The translations under genes were made by a program, and so were the position numbers. The notes beneath the pieces are model-generated. The model had not been told where the DNA came from. It made no database searches and saw only the letters and a program-made list of their open reading frames with translations. This document shows positions 26,746 to 37,041 of a stretch of 64,000 nucleotides of DNA, one piece after another. How positions within the stretch are numbered: the stretch's first letter is position 1; the number at the start of each line of letters is the position of its first letter. The stretch is from Pseudomonas sp. 2FG (GTDB taxonomy: Bacteria > Pseudomonadota > Gammaproteobacteria > Pseudomonadales > Pseudomonadaceae): contig NZ_SCMP01000003.1 of the NCBI RefSeq assembly GCF_005502935.1, positions 248,001-312,000 on the forward strand, read 5' to 3'.

Positions 26746-27963
26746 TTACCCCACCAGTTGATTCAACGACAAAATCGGCAGGAGGATGGCCAGCACGATC
26801 AACAGCACCACCACCCCCATAAACACCAGCATGAACGGCTCGAACAGGCCCACCAGCAAGGCGACCTGCGCGCCCAGATCATTCTCCTGATTGCGCGCGG
26901 TACGCGCGAGCATCTGATCCAGCTCGCCGGAGCGCTCGCCGCTGGCAATCATGTGCAGCATCATCGGCGGAAACTGGCCACTGGCCTCCAGTGCGCGAGT
27001 CAGGCTGCCGCCCTCGCGAACCTTCTGCGCGGCCAGCACCACTTCGGCGCGAATCACCCGGTTGGCGATCACCTGCGCACCAATGCCGAGGGCTTCGACC
27101 AAGGGCACGCCACTCCGGGTGAGGATCGCCAGGGTCGAGGCGAATCGCGCGCAGTCGGTCGCGCGAACCAAGCGTCCGGCTAAAGGCACCCGCAACAGCA
27201 AGCCATGCCAACGCTGCTTGACCCGCTCATCGCGCAACGCCCAGCGCAGCCCAAAGCCGCCGGCAAACAACAGCAACACCAGCAACCAGCCCCAGGCTTT
27301 AACCGCGTCACTGAGCGCAATCAAACCGCGCGTCAGCGCCGGCAAGGTCTGCCCGGAGTCGACAAATACTCGCACCACATCCGGCACCACATAGCCCAGG
27401 AGAAAGGCAACGATGATCAGCGAGGTGACCATCAGGATCAGCGGATAGAGCAATGCCAGCTGAATCTTCTGCCGCGACTGCTGGCGCTGCTCGGTGTAAT
27501 CCGCCAACTGCTCCAACACCGGGCCCAAATGCCCGGCGTGCTCACCGGCGGCCACCGTGGCGCGGTACAACTCGGGAAAGGCCGCGGGAAATTCTCTCAG
27601 GCTAGCGGCCAGGCTATTGCCCTCCAGCACTCTGGCGCGCACGGCGAGCAGCATCGCCTCGATACGCGGTGCGGTGGATTGCGCAGCGGCGGCGCGCAAG
27701 GCTTCTTCGATCGGCAACCCGGCCTGAATCAGGGTGGCCAACTGCCGGGTCAGCAACGCCAGGTCGCGGGCGGAAAGCCCACGAACGAAGCTGAAATGCC
27801 CGTCATTACTGGCTTGCTCGCGAGTGCGGGTGGCCTTCACCTGCAAGGGCGCCAACTGCCGCTCACGCAGCAACTGCCGCACTTGGCGCGCGCTGTCGGC
27901 CTCCAGAACGCCTTTCTGCTGACGCCCCTTGGTGTCGAGGGCGAGGTACTCGAATGCGGCCAT
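26746..27963 (-). CDS. xcpS: Type II secretion inner-membrane protein GspF (XcpS)
   Basis: 405 residues. It has two repeated GspF cytosolic domains (about 70-195 and 270-395) and three membrane segments, for example LILMVTSLIIVAFLLGYVV near 175 and VALLVGLFEPFMLVFMGVVV near the end. GspF forms the platform base that works with the ATPase. It is 13 bases after xcpR. Confidence 0.96.
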   Translation of the reverse strand: MAAFEYLALDTKGRQQKGVLEADSARQVRQLLRERQLAPLQVKATRTREQASNDGHFSFVRGLSARDLALLTRQLATLIQAGLPIEEALRAAAAQSTAPRIEAMLLAVRARVLEGNSLAASLREFPAAFPELYRATVAAGEHAGHLGPVLEQLADYTEQRQQSRQKIQLALLYPLILMVTSLIIVAFLLGYVVPDVVRVFVDSGQTLPALTRGLIALSDAVKAWGWLLVLLLFAGGFGLRWALRDERVKQRWHGLLLRVPLAGRLVRATDCARFASTLAILTRSGVPLVEALGIGAQVIANRVIRAEVVLAAQKVREGGSLTRALEASGQFPPMMLHMIASGERSGELDQMLARTARNQENDLGAQVALLVGLFEPFMLVFMGVVVLLIVLAILLPILSLNQLVG

Positions 27964-27976
27964 GATGGTTCCTAGA

Positions 27977-29464
27977 TCACTCTTCCCGTGTCACGCGCAG
28001 CACTTCTTCCAGGGTAGTCGTCCCCTCCAGCACCTTACGCCGACCATCCTCACGAATGCTCGGCCCAGAGCGGCGCGCATGTTGGATCATTTCCTGCTCG
28101 GAAGCGGCGTTGTGCACCAAGCTGCGCATGTGGTCATCGAACACCACCAGTTCATAGATACCGGTACGCCCGCGATAGCCCTGCTGCTTGCACTCGGCGC
28201 AGCCACGGGCATGCTGGATCAGCGGTGGCTGCGCACTCTCGACGCCCAGCAGCGCACACTCCGCGGCATCGGCGGGGTAAGCCTCTTTGCAATGCGGGCA
28301 GAGCACACGTACCAGACGCTGGGCGAGCACCCCCAAGAGCGAAGACGACAACAGGAACGGCTCGACACCCATATCTACCAGCCGGGTAATGGCGCCGATG
28401 GCACTGTTGGTGTGCAGGGTGGAGAGCACCAGGTGACCGGTCAGCGACGCCTGCACGGCGATCTGTGCGGTTTCCTTGTCGCGAATTTCGCCGACCATCA
28501 CCACGTCCGGGTCCTGGCGCAAGATGGCGCGCAAGCCGCGGGCGAAGGTCATATCGACCTTGGGATTGACCTGAGTTTGACCTATGCCTTCCAGGTGGTA
28601 TTCGATCGGATCTTCGACCGTGAGAATGTTCCGCGTCCGGTCGTTGAGGCTGACCAAACTGGCATACAGCGTGGTGGTCTTACCCGAGCCGGTGGGGCCG
28701 GTGACCAGCAGAATCCCGTGGGGTTTGCGCACGGTTTCTTCCATCAGTTTGCGGTCCCGCGCGCACATGCCTAAATGCTGCAGCGACAGGCGCCCCGCCT
28801 GCTTATCGAGCAAGCGCAGTACCACCCGCTCGCCATTCGCAGAAGGCAGAGTGGAGACCCGGATATCCACCTCGCGCCCACCCACCCGCAGCGAAATTCG
28901 CCCGTCCTGCGGTATACGCTTCTCGGCGATATCCAACCGCGCCATGACCTTGATCCGCGACACCAGCAGCGCCGCCAGTTCGCGCTTGGGCTCCAACACT
29001 TCACGCAAGATACCGTCGACCCGGAAGCGGACGACCAGGCGTTTCTCGAAGGTTTCCAGGTGGATATCGGACGCGTTTTCCTTGATCGCCTCACCGAGGA
29101 TGGCATTGATCAGGCGGATGATCGGCGCGTCATCCTCCTGCTCCAGCAAGTCCTCGGTTTCTGGAATCTGCTCGGCCAGAGCAGCCAGGTCCATGCTGCC
29201 ACCGATATCTTCGGCCAGCTGCATGGAGACGGAATCGTGTTGGTAAGCATTGGCCAGGGCCAGTTCAAAGGCGTCGGCCGAGAGCGCGCGCAAGGGCAGA
29301 CGCCGCCCGGCGAAACGCTGCGCTTCGACCAGAGCCACCAGCTCAACCGTGGGCCGGTGCCCCAGACAAGCCTGGTCAGACTCGACCAACAGCACCACAC
29401 CATGGCGCCTGGCGAAACTGAATGGCAGCCGGCGTAGCGGCGCCTCGGCAGGGAGAGCGTTCAT
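27977..29464 (-). CDS. xcpR: Type II secretion ATPase GspE (XcpR)
   Basis: 495 residues from the ATG at 29464 (GAAGG upstream); the frame is open to 29581 but the extra leader is unlike GspE. The Walker A GPTGSGKT is at 256-263, followed by the Asp and His boxes ([17 protein letters not shown]) and the Walker B region ([15 protein letters not shown]). The zinc-binding CxxC pairs appear as CPHC and CAEC. The enzyme powers pseudopilus assembly from the cytosolic face. First gene of the minus-strand xcpR-Z operon. Confidence 0.96.
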   Translation of the reverse strand: MNALPAEAPLRRLPFSFARRHGVVLLVESDQACLGHRPTVELVALVEAQRFAGRRLPLRALSADAFELALANAYQHDSVSMQLAEDIGGSMDLAALAEQIPETEDLLEQEDDAPIIRLINAILGEAIKENASDIHLETFEKRLVVRFRVDGILREVLEPKRELAALLVSRIKVMARLDIAEKRIPQDGRISLRVGGREVDIRVSTLPSANGERVVLRLLDKQAGRLSLQHLGMCARDRKLMEETVRKPHGILLVTGPTGSGKTTTLYASLVSLNDRTRNILTVEDPIEYHLEGIGQTQVNPKVDMTFARGLRAILRQDPDVVMVGEIRDKETAQIAVQASLTGHLVLSTLHTNSAIGAITRLVDMGVEPFLLSSSLLGVLAQRLVRVLCPHCKEAYPADAAECALLGVESAQPPLIQHARGCAECKQQGYRGRTGIYELVVFDDHMRSLVHNAASEQEMIQHARRSGPSIREDGRRKVLEGTTTLEEVLRVTREE

Positions 29465-29712
29465 ATTGATCGGGCCTTCAAACGGTAATCTTGAGCAAGT
29501 ATCACAGGCAAATTTGACCGGCGTACGTCGCGACTCCGCATTTTTTGTTGTTATAAATGCTCCCGCTACGGGAGGAATCACAGCGGTCTATCTTTAGCAC
29601 ATCAGACTATGGCACACACCCCCCGAATTGGTTGCGGAGCCAAGCCTGCTAACTGCTATGATCGAGCCGCGATCCACACCACCAATAACAACAAATTCAC
29701 GGAGTGACGCCC
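29465..29712. promoter_or_regulatory. Divergent xcpR / xcpP control region
   Basis: 248 bases between the two xcp operons. A perfect hairpin CTCCCG-CTA-CGGGAG (29560-29574) lies in the middle. A TATGAT -10-like box at 29657-29662 could start xcpPQ near 29669. I see no clear lux box. The minus-strand promoter for xcpR was not resolved. Confidence 0.45.
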
Positions 29713-30360
29713 TTGCCCTTCCCTGGATCTCAGCGCTGGCTGCAATTGCAGGCCCCGACATTAGTCGGTGCCGCGCTGATCCTAGCCATGAGCCTCAGTT
29801 TAGCCTGGCAAACTACCGACTGGCTGCGCCTGCTGCGTGCTCCGGCCCACTCCACCAGCACCGATACCCCCGCCGTGCTCGCAGCCCCTGCACTGGAACG
29901 CCTGGAACCCCTGTTCGGCACCAGCAGCACAGCCAGCGATGCTCCACCACCGGCCACTAATCTGCGCCTAAGCTTGCATGGCAGCTTCGTACATGCCAAT
30001 CCGCAACGTTCTAGCGCGATCATCCAGCGCGAAGGCAGCAAACCACAGCGCTATGCCGTCGGCGTCGAATTGGACCAAGGGGTCCGCCTGCATGCGGTCT
30101 ATCGCGACCGCGTGGAGCTTGAACGCAATGGCCACCTGGAAAGCCTGCCCTTCCCCACCCGCAAGAACAGCGCAAACAGCGCTAGCGATGGCGAAGCCGC
30201 ACCCGCAGAAGACTCGGTCGATCAATTGTCTACGCTGCAGGAAGACAATGCCGCACAGCTGCGCGAACGCATGGACGCCCTGCGTCAACAGATGGATGCC
30301 GCCGGCACCCTACCCGCCGCCGAACCCAATTCCACCGAACAGCCCACGGAAAGCGACTGA
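29713..30360 (+). CDS. xcpP: Type II secretion protein GspC (XcpP)
   Basis: 215 residues from the TTG at 29713, which has GGAG eight bases upstream; the in-frame GTG at 29704 overlaps that GGAG and would have no ribosome site. A cytosolic N-terminus precedes one membrane segment (VGAALILAMSLSLAW, about 18-35), then the HR domain (LRLSLHGSFVHANPQRSSAI near 90-115) that contacts the secretin. The end is a Gln/Asp/Glu-rich coiled coil in place of a PDZ domain, as in Pseudomonas XcpP. It ends 4 bases before xcpQ. Confidence 0.93.
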   Translation: MPFPGSQRWLQLQAPTLVGAALILAMSLSLAWQTTDWLRLLRAPAHSTSTDTPAVLAAPALERLEPLFGTSSTASDAPPPATNLRLSLHGSFVHANPQRSSAIIQREGSKPQRYAVGVELDQGVRLHAVYRDRVELERNGHLESLPFPTRKNSANSASDGEAAPAEDSVDQLSTLQEDNAAQLRERMDALRQQMDAAGTLPAAEPNSTEQPTESD

Positions 30361-30364
30361 CACG

Positions 30365-32320
30365 ATGTCCCCGATTCTCTCTCGCCTCACTTGCGCCCTG
30401 CTCGCCACCGGCCTGATGGCTATGCCACTGCCGTCGAGTGCGGCGATCACACCCGCATCAACAAGCGCCAACCAACAGGAGGAGCGCTGGACGATCAACC
30501 TGAAGGACGCCGAAATCCGCGAGTTCATCGACCAGATCGCCGAGATCACCGGCGAGACCTTCATCGTCGATCCACGGGTCAAGGGCCAGGTCAGCGTGGT
30601 GTCCAAGGCGGCACTGTCGCTGAGCGAGATCTATCAACTGTTCCTCTCGGTGATGGCCACTCACGGTTTTAGCGTGATCACGCAAGGCGAGCAGGCCCGC
30701 ATCGTGCCCAACGCCGAAGCCAAGGCCGAAGCCGATGGCGGCCGCGCCGCGCCAGATCGCCTGGAAACCCGTCTGATCCAGGTGCAGCACGGCTCGGTGA
30801 CGGAGCTGATTCCGCTGATCCGCCCACTCGTACCGCAATACGGTCACCTGGCCGCAGTGACCTCGGCCAACGCCCTGATCATCAGCGACCGCAGCGCCAA
30901 TATCGCGCGCATCGAAGACCTGATCCATCAGCTCGACCAGAAGAGCGATCACGACTACAGCGTGCTCAACCTGCAGCACGCCTGGGTGATGGATGCCGCC
31001 GAAGCACTCAATGCCGCCCTCGCCCGCGGCCAGGCCAAAGGCGCCTCCGGTGCTCAGGTCATTGCCGATGCCCGCACCAACCGCCTGATCCTCCTGGGCC
31101 CGCCGGCCGCCCGCGCCAAACTGGTGGCGCTGGCACAGTCTCTCGATACTCCCACCACGCGCTCGGCCAACACTCGCGTGATCCGCCTGCGGCATAACGA
31201 TGCCAAGGCGCTGGCGCAGACTCTCGGGGAAATTTCCGAAGGGTTGAAAGCTCCAGCCGCCACCGGCGAAGCCGCCGGCAAGCCGCAGGACATCATGATT
31301 CGTGCCGATGAGAGCCTGAATGCCCTGGTTCTACTGGCCGAACCAGACCTGGTGGCGACGCTGGAAGACATCGTCCGCCAGCTCGATGTACCGCGCGCCC
31401 AGGTGTTGGTAGAGGCGGCCATCGTCGAGGTATCCGGCGATATCACCGATGCCCTCGGCGTGCAATGGGCAGTAGATGCCCGCGGCAACACCGGCGGACT
31501 CGGCGGGGTCAACTTCGGCGGCACCGGACTGTCGGTCGGTTCCGTGCTGCAAGCCATTCAAGACACCAAGAACGACGTAGACAATCCGCTGCTGAACACC
31601 CTTCCGGATGGCGCGATCATCGGCATCGGCACCGACCACTTCGGCGCCCTGATCACCGCGCTGTCGGCCAACAGCAACAGCAACCTGCTGTCCACCCCGA
31701 GCCTGCTGACCCTGGACAACCAGAAGGCGGAAATCCTGGTCGGCCAGAACGTGCCCTTCCAGACCGGCACCTTCACCACCGATGCATCCGGGGCTAACAA
31801 CCCTTTCACCACCATCGAGCGCCAGGATATCGGCGTCACCCTCAAGGTCACCCCGCACATCAACGAAGGCGCCTCCCTGCGCCTGGAGATCGAGCAGGAG
31901 ATCTCCTCCATCGCCCCCGCCGCCACCCTCACCGCTCAGGCGGTGGACCTGATCACCAACAAGCGCTCGATCAAGAGCACCATCCTCGCCGAAGATGGCC
32001 AGGTCATAGTGCTCGGCGGGCTGATTCAGGACGACATCACCAAGACCGACTCGAAAGTCCCGCTGTTGGGCGATATCCCCTGGCTGGGCCGGCTGTTCCG
32101 CTCGACCAGGGACCAGCACGTCAAGCGCAACCTGATGGTCTTCCTGCGCCCCAGCGTGGTCCGCGACGGCGCCGGTCTGGCGGCCCTGTCCGGGAAGAAA
32201 TACAGTGACATCCGCGTGCTCGGCGACCAAACCAACACCGCTCGCCCGGGTCTTCTGCCGCACAACCCCGGAAAGCTGTTCGACGGCCATGGCGACTCGG
32301 CGATCGACCTGCGCCAATAG
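30365..32320 (+). CDS. xcpQ: Type II secretion outer-membrane secretin GspD (XcpQ)
   Basis: 651 residues from the ATG at 30365. A signal peptide (core LTCALLATGLMAMPL) precedes the N0 domain (WTINLKDAEIREFIDQIAEI), three N1-N3 repeats, and the secretin pore domain with VPFQTGTFTT and the VGQN lead. The final KRNLMVFLRPSVV is the end of the secretin core. It forms the outer-membrane channel. It is followed by a strong bidirectional terminator. Confidence 0.96.
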   Translation: MSPILSRLTCALLATGLMAMPLPSSAAITPASTSANQQEERWTINLKDAEIREFIDQIAEITGETFIVDPRVKGQVSVVSKAALSLSEIYQLFLSVMATHGFSVITQGEQARIVPNAEAKAEADGGRAAPDRLETRLIQVQHGSVTELIPLIRPLVPQYGHLAAVTSANALIISDRSANIARIEDLIHQLDQKSDHDYSVLNLQHAWVMDAAEALNAALARGQAKGASGAQVIADARTNRLILLGPPAARAKLVALAQSLDTPTTRSANTRVIRLRHNDAKALAQTLGEISEGLKAPAATGEAAGKPQDIMIRADESLNALVLLAEPDLVATLEDIVRQLDVPRAQVLVEAAIVEVSGDITDALGVQWAVDARGNTGGLGGVNFGGTGLSVGSVLQAIQDTKNDVDNPLLNTLPDGAIIGIGTDHFGALITALSANSNSNLLSTPSLLTLDNQKAEILVGQNVPFQTGTFTTDASGANNPFTTIERQDIGVTLKVTPHINEGASLRLEIEQEISSIAPAATLTAQAVDLITNKRSIKSTILAEDGQVIVLGGLIQDDITKTDSKVPLLGDIPWLGRLFRSTRDQHVKRNLMVFLRPSVVRDGAGLAALSGKKYSDIRVLGDQTNTARPGLLPHNPGKLFDGHGDSAIDLRQ

Positions 32321-32346
32321 TCGAGCCGCGCCACCAACAGGCGCAT

Positions 32347-32389
32347 AAAAAACGGGCGACGTGCCTTTCAGCGACGTCGCCTGTTTTTT
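32347..32389. terminator. Bidirectional terminator between xcpQ and the GlsB-like gene
   Basis: GGCGACGT (32355-32362) pairs with ACGTCGCC (32374-32381), and the stem extends through A/T arms AAAAAA (32347-32352) and TTTTTT (32384-32389). It can stop xcpPQ on the plus strand and the small membrane protein gene on the minus strand. Confidence 0.9.
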
Positions 32390-32401
32390 ATGGGGTACGG
32401 C

Positions 32402-32647
32402 TCAAGCTTTTTTGATCAAGCCAACGATAAACAACAACACTACCGCACCGATCACCGCCGTGAGCAGTGAGCCAATCACCCCTCCACCTGCCGACACACC
32501 GAGATAGCTGAACAAGTGCCCACCGATTACCGCGCCGACTATCCCCACCACCAGATTGCCGACCAGACCAAAACCGCCACCGCGCATCAACTTACCGGCA
32601 ATCCAGCCGGCGATAGCGCCAATAATCAAGAACAGTATCAGGCTCAT
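32402..32647 (-). CDS. GlsB/YeaQ/YmgE family small membrane protein
   Basis: 81 residues from the ATG at 32647. Three hydrophobic segments rich in Gly, Ile and Val (LILFLIIGAIAGWIAGKL; LVGNLVVGIVGAVIGG; VIGSLLTAVIGAVVLLFIVG) and a final KKA match the transglycosylase-associated/GlsB family of stress-related inner-membrane proteins. Monocistronic and convergent with xcpQ. The biochemical role is not known. Confidence 0.9.
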   Translation of the reverse strand: MSLILFLIIGAIAGWIAGKLMRGGGFGLVGNLVVGIVGAVIGGHLFSYLGVSAGGGVIGSLLTAVIGAVVLLFIVGLIKKA

Positions 32648-32756
32648 GTGCACCCCTTCATCTGTGGTTAGTCCTACAAGACTAGACCTTGCTGAAGCGG
32701 GTGCGCCGCTGACATGCATGGGGTGGACTTGAGTGCGCCTCTAGCAGGAGCAGAGC

Positions 32757-33523
32757 TCAGAGATAAATCATCTTGCGCGTCATCCCACCGTCGACCACAA
32801 ACTCCTGCCCAGAGACGAAGCCGGCATTGCCCGACAAGAGCCAGGCGACCAACTCGGCAACGTCCTCGACAGTGCCCACCCGACCAGCCGGATGCTGGGC
32901 ATGCTCGAGGTCGGACAGCGGCGCGCGGAAAGATCGCGCGCGTCGATCCAACCGGGGCTGACCGCGTTAACCCGCACCGCTGGGCCGAGACTGACCGCCA
33001 GCGCGTGCGTCAGTGCCAGCAGGCCGCCTTTGCTGGCGGCGCAAGCTTCCGAGTCCGGCTCGGACTGCCAAGCGCGGGTAGAGGTGAGATTGACGATAGA
33101 ACCGTAATGAGCGCGCAGATAAGGCGCGCAATACTTGGCCAGCAGCAGCGGGCCGCTGAGATTGACCGCCAACACCCGATTCCACTGATTCAGCTCGAGA
33201 CTTTCCAGAGGCGGGTTATGCGGTTCGGCGATGGCGGCGTTATTGATCAGCGCATCGAGGCGGCCGAACTGGCCGAGCACTTCGGCCACCCCGACCACTA
33301 CCTGGCTTTCCTGGGCAACGTCCATCGCCACGAACCAGGCATTGTCACCCAAGGCCTTGGCTACCTTGGAGCCACGCACGCGGTCGGTATCGGCCAACAC
33401 CACCTACCAACCTTCGGCGATCAGTCAGGCCGCGATGCCCAAACCAATGCCGCGCGCCGCACCGGTGACTAGCGCAACTCTGCCGTTATTCGGGGTCGCG
33501 GGTTGCACTCCCCAGTCAATCAC
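32757..33523 (-). pseudogene. Decayed short-chain dehydrogenase (SDR) gene
   Basis: The reading starts at a GTG overlapping the metZ stop and gives RVALVTGAARGIGLGIAA, the SDR cofactor motif TGxxxGIG, then hits TGA where a Trp codon would fit and TAG seven codons later where Gln would fit. It continues as VVLADTDR and reaches NNAA and the active-site region (SxxxACAASKG; the usual catalytic Tyr is read as Cys here), then shifts frame near 32930 after GWIDARD. The rest ([10 protein letters not shown] to [10 protein letters not shown]) lies in the next frame. Two stops, a frameshift and the Tyr-to-Cys change all argue for a pseudogene rather than sequencing error alone. Confidence 0.9.
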
Positions 33524-34731
33524 AAGGTTGCGAGACCACGCGCCAGGTCTGCCTTGAGGTCGGCCACATCTTCCAGACCTACGGCAACGCGGATCAGGCT
33601 GTCACGAATACCCGCAGCCGCGCGTTCCTCCGGCGATAGGCGCCCATGCGAGGTGGTGCTCGGGTGGGTAATGGTGGACTTGCTGTCACCCAGGTTGGCG
33701 GTGATGGAAAGCAGGCGAGTCGCGTCGATAAAGCGCCAGGCACCGTCCTTGCCACCCTGCACTTCGAAACTGACCACCGCACCGAAGCCGCTCTGCTGGC
33801 GCTTGGCCAACTCATGCTGCGGGTGACTGGGCAAGCCAGCGTAATGCACCTTCTCAATGCCGGGCTGCTGCTCCAGCCACTCGGCCAAAGCCTGGGCGCC
33901 GGCACAATGGGCTTGCATGCGCAGGCGCAGGGTTTCCAGGCCCTTGAGGAACACCCAGGCATTGAACGGACTGAGCGTCGGCCCAGCGGTTCGCAGGAAC
34001 CCCACGACTTCTTTCATTTGCTCGGCACGACCTGCCACTACGCCGCCCAGGCATCGCCCCTGACCGTCGATGAACTTGGTCGCAGAGTGCACAACGATAT
34101 CCGCCCCCAGGGCCAACGGCTTTTGCAACACCGGCGTGCAGAAGCAGTTGTCCACGACCAGCGACGCCCCATGGCTATGCGCCACCTCGGCCAAGGCCGC
34201 GATATCCACCAGTTCGGCCAGCGGATTGGACGGTGACTCGACGAACAGCAGCTTGGTATTGGGCTTGCAAGCATTTGCCCAGGCAGACAGATCCGCCAAC
34301 GGCACGTAGTCGACCTGCACAGCGAAACGCTTCAGGTACTTTTCAAACAAGCTGATGGTCGAGCCAAACACGCTGCGCGAAACCAGTACGTGATCGCCCG
34401 CACTGCAGAGGGCCATCACCGTGGCCAGAATGGCCGACATGCCCGAGGCCGTCGCGACAGCCTGTTCGGCACCTTCCAGCGCGGCGATACGCTCTTCAAA
34501 AGCGCGCACCGTCGGGTTGGTGTAACGCGAGTAGACGTTGCCCGGCACCTCGCCAGCAAAGCGCGCGGCCGCGTCCGCTGCGGTGCGAAAGACATAGCTG
34601 GAGGTGAAGAACAACGGCTCACCGTGTTCGCCTTCCGGCGTGCGGCGTTGACCGGCGCGTACCGCCAGGGTGTCGAAACCTACACCTTCGAGGTCGCTGT
34701 CCAGCCGGCCGGCATCCCAATCCTCTGTCAT
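33520..34731 (-). CDS. metZ: O-succinylhomoserine sulfhydrylase
   Basis: 403 residues. It makes homocysteine from O-succinylhomoserine and sulfide, a PLP enzyme of the Cys/Met metabolism family. The Schiff-base Lys is in HSATKFIDGQGR near 209, with SGMSAILATVMAL and YSRYTNPT upstream. The stop overlaps the GTG of the decayed SDR gene. It lies 40 bases downstream of purF and is likely co-transcribed. Confidence 0.96.
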   Translation of the reverse strand: MTEDWDAGRLDSDLEGVGFDTLAVRAGQRRTPEGEHGEPLFFTSSYVFRTAADAAARFAGEVPGNVYSRYTNPTVRAFEERIAALEGAEQAVATASGMSAILATVMALCSAGDHVLVSRSVFGSTISLFEKYLKRFAVQVDYVPLADLSAWANACKPNTKLLFVESPSNPLAELVDIAALAEVAHSHGASLVVDNCFCTPVLQKPLALGADIVVHSATKFIDGQGRCLGGVVAGRAEQMKEVVGFLRTAGPTLSPFNAWVFLKGLETLRLRMQAHCAGAQALAEWLEQQPGIEKVHYAGLPSHPQHELAKRQQSGFGAVVSFEVQGGKDGAWRFIDATRLLSITANLGDSKSTITHPSTTSHGRLSPEERAAAGIRDSLIRVAVGLEDVADLKADLARGLATL

Positions 34732-34771
34732 GCCGCTACTCCGTCAGTTGTTTTATCGAGCACTTGATTGA

Positions 34772-36277
34772 TCAATTATTATACAGATCGATGATACCGC
34801 TGACCGCGTGGGTCTTGACCTTGGACGAATCGTTACGCGCCTGTTCGATCTTGTTCAGATAAGCCTCGTTGACGTCGCCGGTGACATAGTTGCCATCAAA
34901 AACCGAGCAGTCGAAATGCTCGATCTTGACCTTTCCGCCACCCACCGCATCGATCAGGTCGCTAAGATCCTGGTAAATCAGCCAATCGGCGCCGATCAGC
35001 TCGGCCACTTCTTCGGTCGTACGGCTGTGTGCGATCAGCTCATGGGCGCTCGGCATGTCGATGCCATACACGTTCGGGTAACGCACGGCCGGCGCGGCCG
35101 AGCAGAAGTAGACGTTTTTCGCCCCGGCTTCGCGCGCCATCTGGATGATCTGCTTGCAGGTGGTGCCACGGACGATGGAGTCGTCCACCAGCATGACGTT
35201 CTTGCCGCGGAACTCCAGCTCGATGGCGTTGAGCTTCTGGCGTACGGATTTCTTCCGCGCCGCCTGCCCCGGCATGATGAAGGTGCGGCCGATATAACGG
35301 TTCTTCACGAAGCCTTCGCGGAACTTCACCCCCAGGTGGTTCGCCAGCTCCAGCGCAGCCGTGCGACTGGTGTCGGGAATCGGGATGACCACGTCGATAT
35401 CGTGCTGCGGACGCTCGCGGAGGATCTTCTCCGCCAGCTTCTCGCCCATGCGCAGGCGCGCCTTGTACACCGAGACACCGTCCATGATCGAGTCCGGACG
35501 CGCCAGGTAGACGTGTTCGAAGATGCACGGCGAGTAATGCGGATTAGTCGCGCACTGACGGGTAGAGAGCTTGCCGTCTTCGGCGATGTACACCGCCTCG
35601 CCCGGCGCCAGGTCACGGATCAGGGTGAAACCGAGGACATCCAGCGAGACGCTTTCCGAGGCGATCATGTACTCCACGCCTTCGTCGGTGTGACGCTGAC
35701 CGAAGACGATCGGGCGGATCCCGTTCGGATCGCGGAAACCGACAATGCCGTAACCGGTAATCATCGCCACCACCGCGTAACCACCGCGGCAACGCTTGTG
35801 CACATCGCTCACCGCGGCGAACACATCATCTTCGGTTGGCTGCAGCTTGCCGCGTACGGCCAGCTCATGGGCAAACACGTTGAGCAGCACTTCCGAGTCG
35901 GAGTTGGTGTTGACGTGGCGCAGGTCGGACTCGTAAATCTCCTTGGCCAGTTGCTCGACGTTGGTCAAATTACCGTTGTGCGCCAGCGTGATGCCATACG
36001 GCGAGTTGACGTAGAACGGCTGCGCCTCGGCAGAACTGGAGCTGCCGGCAGTCGGGTAACGCACATGGCCGATGCCCATGTGGCCGACCAGACGCTGCAT
36101 ATGGCGCTGCTGGAACACATCGCGCACCAGACCGTTGTCTTTACGCAGAAATAACCGGCCGTCATGGCTGGTCACGATACCGGCAGCGTCCTGGCCGCGG
36201 TGCTGGAGGACGGTTAGCGCGTCATACAGCGCCTGATTGACGTTCGACTTACCGACGATACCGACGATGCCACACAT
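34772..36277 (-). CDS. purF: Amidophosphoribosyltransferase
   Basis: 501 residues from the ATG at 36277, so that the catalytic Cys follows Met (MCGIVG); the upstream in-frame ATG would bury it. The first half is the class II glutaminase, the second the phosphoribosyltransferase with [13 protein letters not shown] near 365. It catalyses the first step of purine synthesis. In the cvpA-purF-metZ run, 45 bases after cvpA. Confidence 0.97.
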   Translation of the reverse strand: MCGIVGIVGKSNVNQALYDALTVLQHRGQDAAGIVTSHDGRLFLRKDNGLVRDVFQQRHMQRLVGHMGIGHVRYPTAGSSSSAEAQPFYVNSPYGITLAHNGNLTNVEQLAKEIYESDLRHVNTNSDSEVLLNVFAHELAVRGKLQPTEDDVFAAVSDVHKRCRGGYAVVAMITGYGIVGFRDPNGIRPIVFGQRHTDEGVEYMIASESVSLDVLGFTLIRDLAPGEAVYIAEDGKLSTRQCATNPHYSPCIFEHVYLARPDSIMDGVSVYKARLRMGEKLAEKILRERPQHDIDVVIPIPDTSRTAALELANHLGVKFREGFVKNRYIGRTFIMPGQAARKKSVRQKLNAIELEFRGKNVMLVDDSIVRGTTCKQIIQMAREAGAKNVYFCSAAPAVRYPNVYGIDMPSAHELIAHSRTTEEVAELIGADWLIYQDLSDLIDAVGGGKVKIEHFDCSVFDGNYVTGDVNEAYLNKIEQARNDSSKVKTHAVSGIIDLYNN

Positions 36278-36322
36278 GTGACGCAACCCCTACTCAGTGA
36301 ATCAGGCTAATTCTGAAAGCTC

Positions 36323-36877
36323 TTACGGCAGTTTAGGCTGCAAGAGACCTTCTTTAAACGGCAGCTCAGCAGGTGCGCTGATACCGCTGGCAAGCCACTG
36401 ACTGGCAAGCCCCAAAATGAGATTTTTCGACCAGTCGGCGACCAACAAGAAATGCGGCACCAGACTCGACTGCTGCCACCAAGAATCCTGTTGCACCGGT
36501 GCCAGGCTGAGCAAGCCGACCAGCAGCACCACCAACAAAGCTCCGCGCGCGGAGCCGAAGGCCATGCCGAGAACACGATCAGTGCCCGAAAGGCCGGTGA
36601 CCCGGACCAGCTCGCCAATGAGGAAATTGAGCAAGGCGCCGACCAACAAGGTGGCTACAAACAGAATGGCGCAGCCGGCAATGACGCGGGCCGAGGGTGT
36701 TTCGATAAATTCGACGAGATGCTGCGAGAGCGCGCCACCGAACATCCAGGCGACGACCCCAGCAATGATCCAGGTGACCAGCGACAGAGCCTCTTTAACG
36801 AAGCCACGTTTTAAGCTGATTAAGCTGGAGACGGCGATGACGGCGATAATCGCCCAATCGACCCAGGTGAATGGCAC
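36323..36877 (-). CDS. cvpA: CvpA family membrane protein
   Basis: 184 residues with four membrane segments in the CvpA pattern: FTWVDWAIIAVIAVSSLISL at the N-terminus, then RGFVKEALSLVTWIIAGVV, and two more around 65-130 with GALLNFLIGELV. CvpA proteins are linked with purF genetically and with envelope stress in enterics. Its own function remains unclear. Confidence 0.93.
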   Translation of the reverse strand: MPFTWVDWAIIAVIAVSSLISLKRGFVKEALSLVTWIIAGVVAWMFGGALSQHLVEFIETPSARVIAGCAILFVATLLVGALLNFLIGELVRVTGLSGTDRVLGMAFGSARGALLVVLLVGLLSLAPVQQDSWWQQSSLVPHFLLVADWSKNLILGLASQWLASGISAPAELPFKEGLLQPKLP

Positions 36878-37041
36878 GGTGCAGCCTACGAACGGAAAAG
36901 GCGCTGCATTTTAACAGAGCCCTTCCCAAGGGGTAAGCCGAGGATTCGACCGACTCGGATTTATTCAGCGCCTTTGCGCTTAAAACATCTGACACCAGCA
37001 CGACAAAGCGTCTGATTTGCCACCTTCTCTTGAACGGGTCC

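Noticed and set aside
32780..33403. Calling the SDR as an intact shorter protein from 33403
   Set aside because: It would lack the TGxxxGIG cofactor site and end in out-of-frame residues, so it cannot be a working enzyme.
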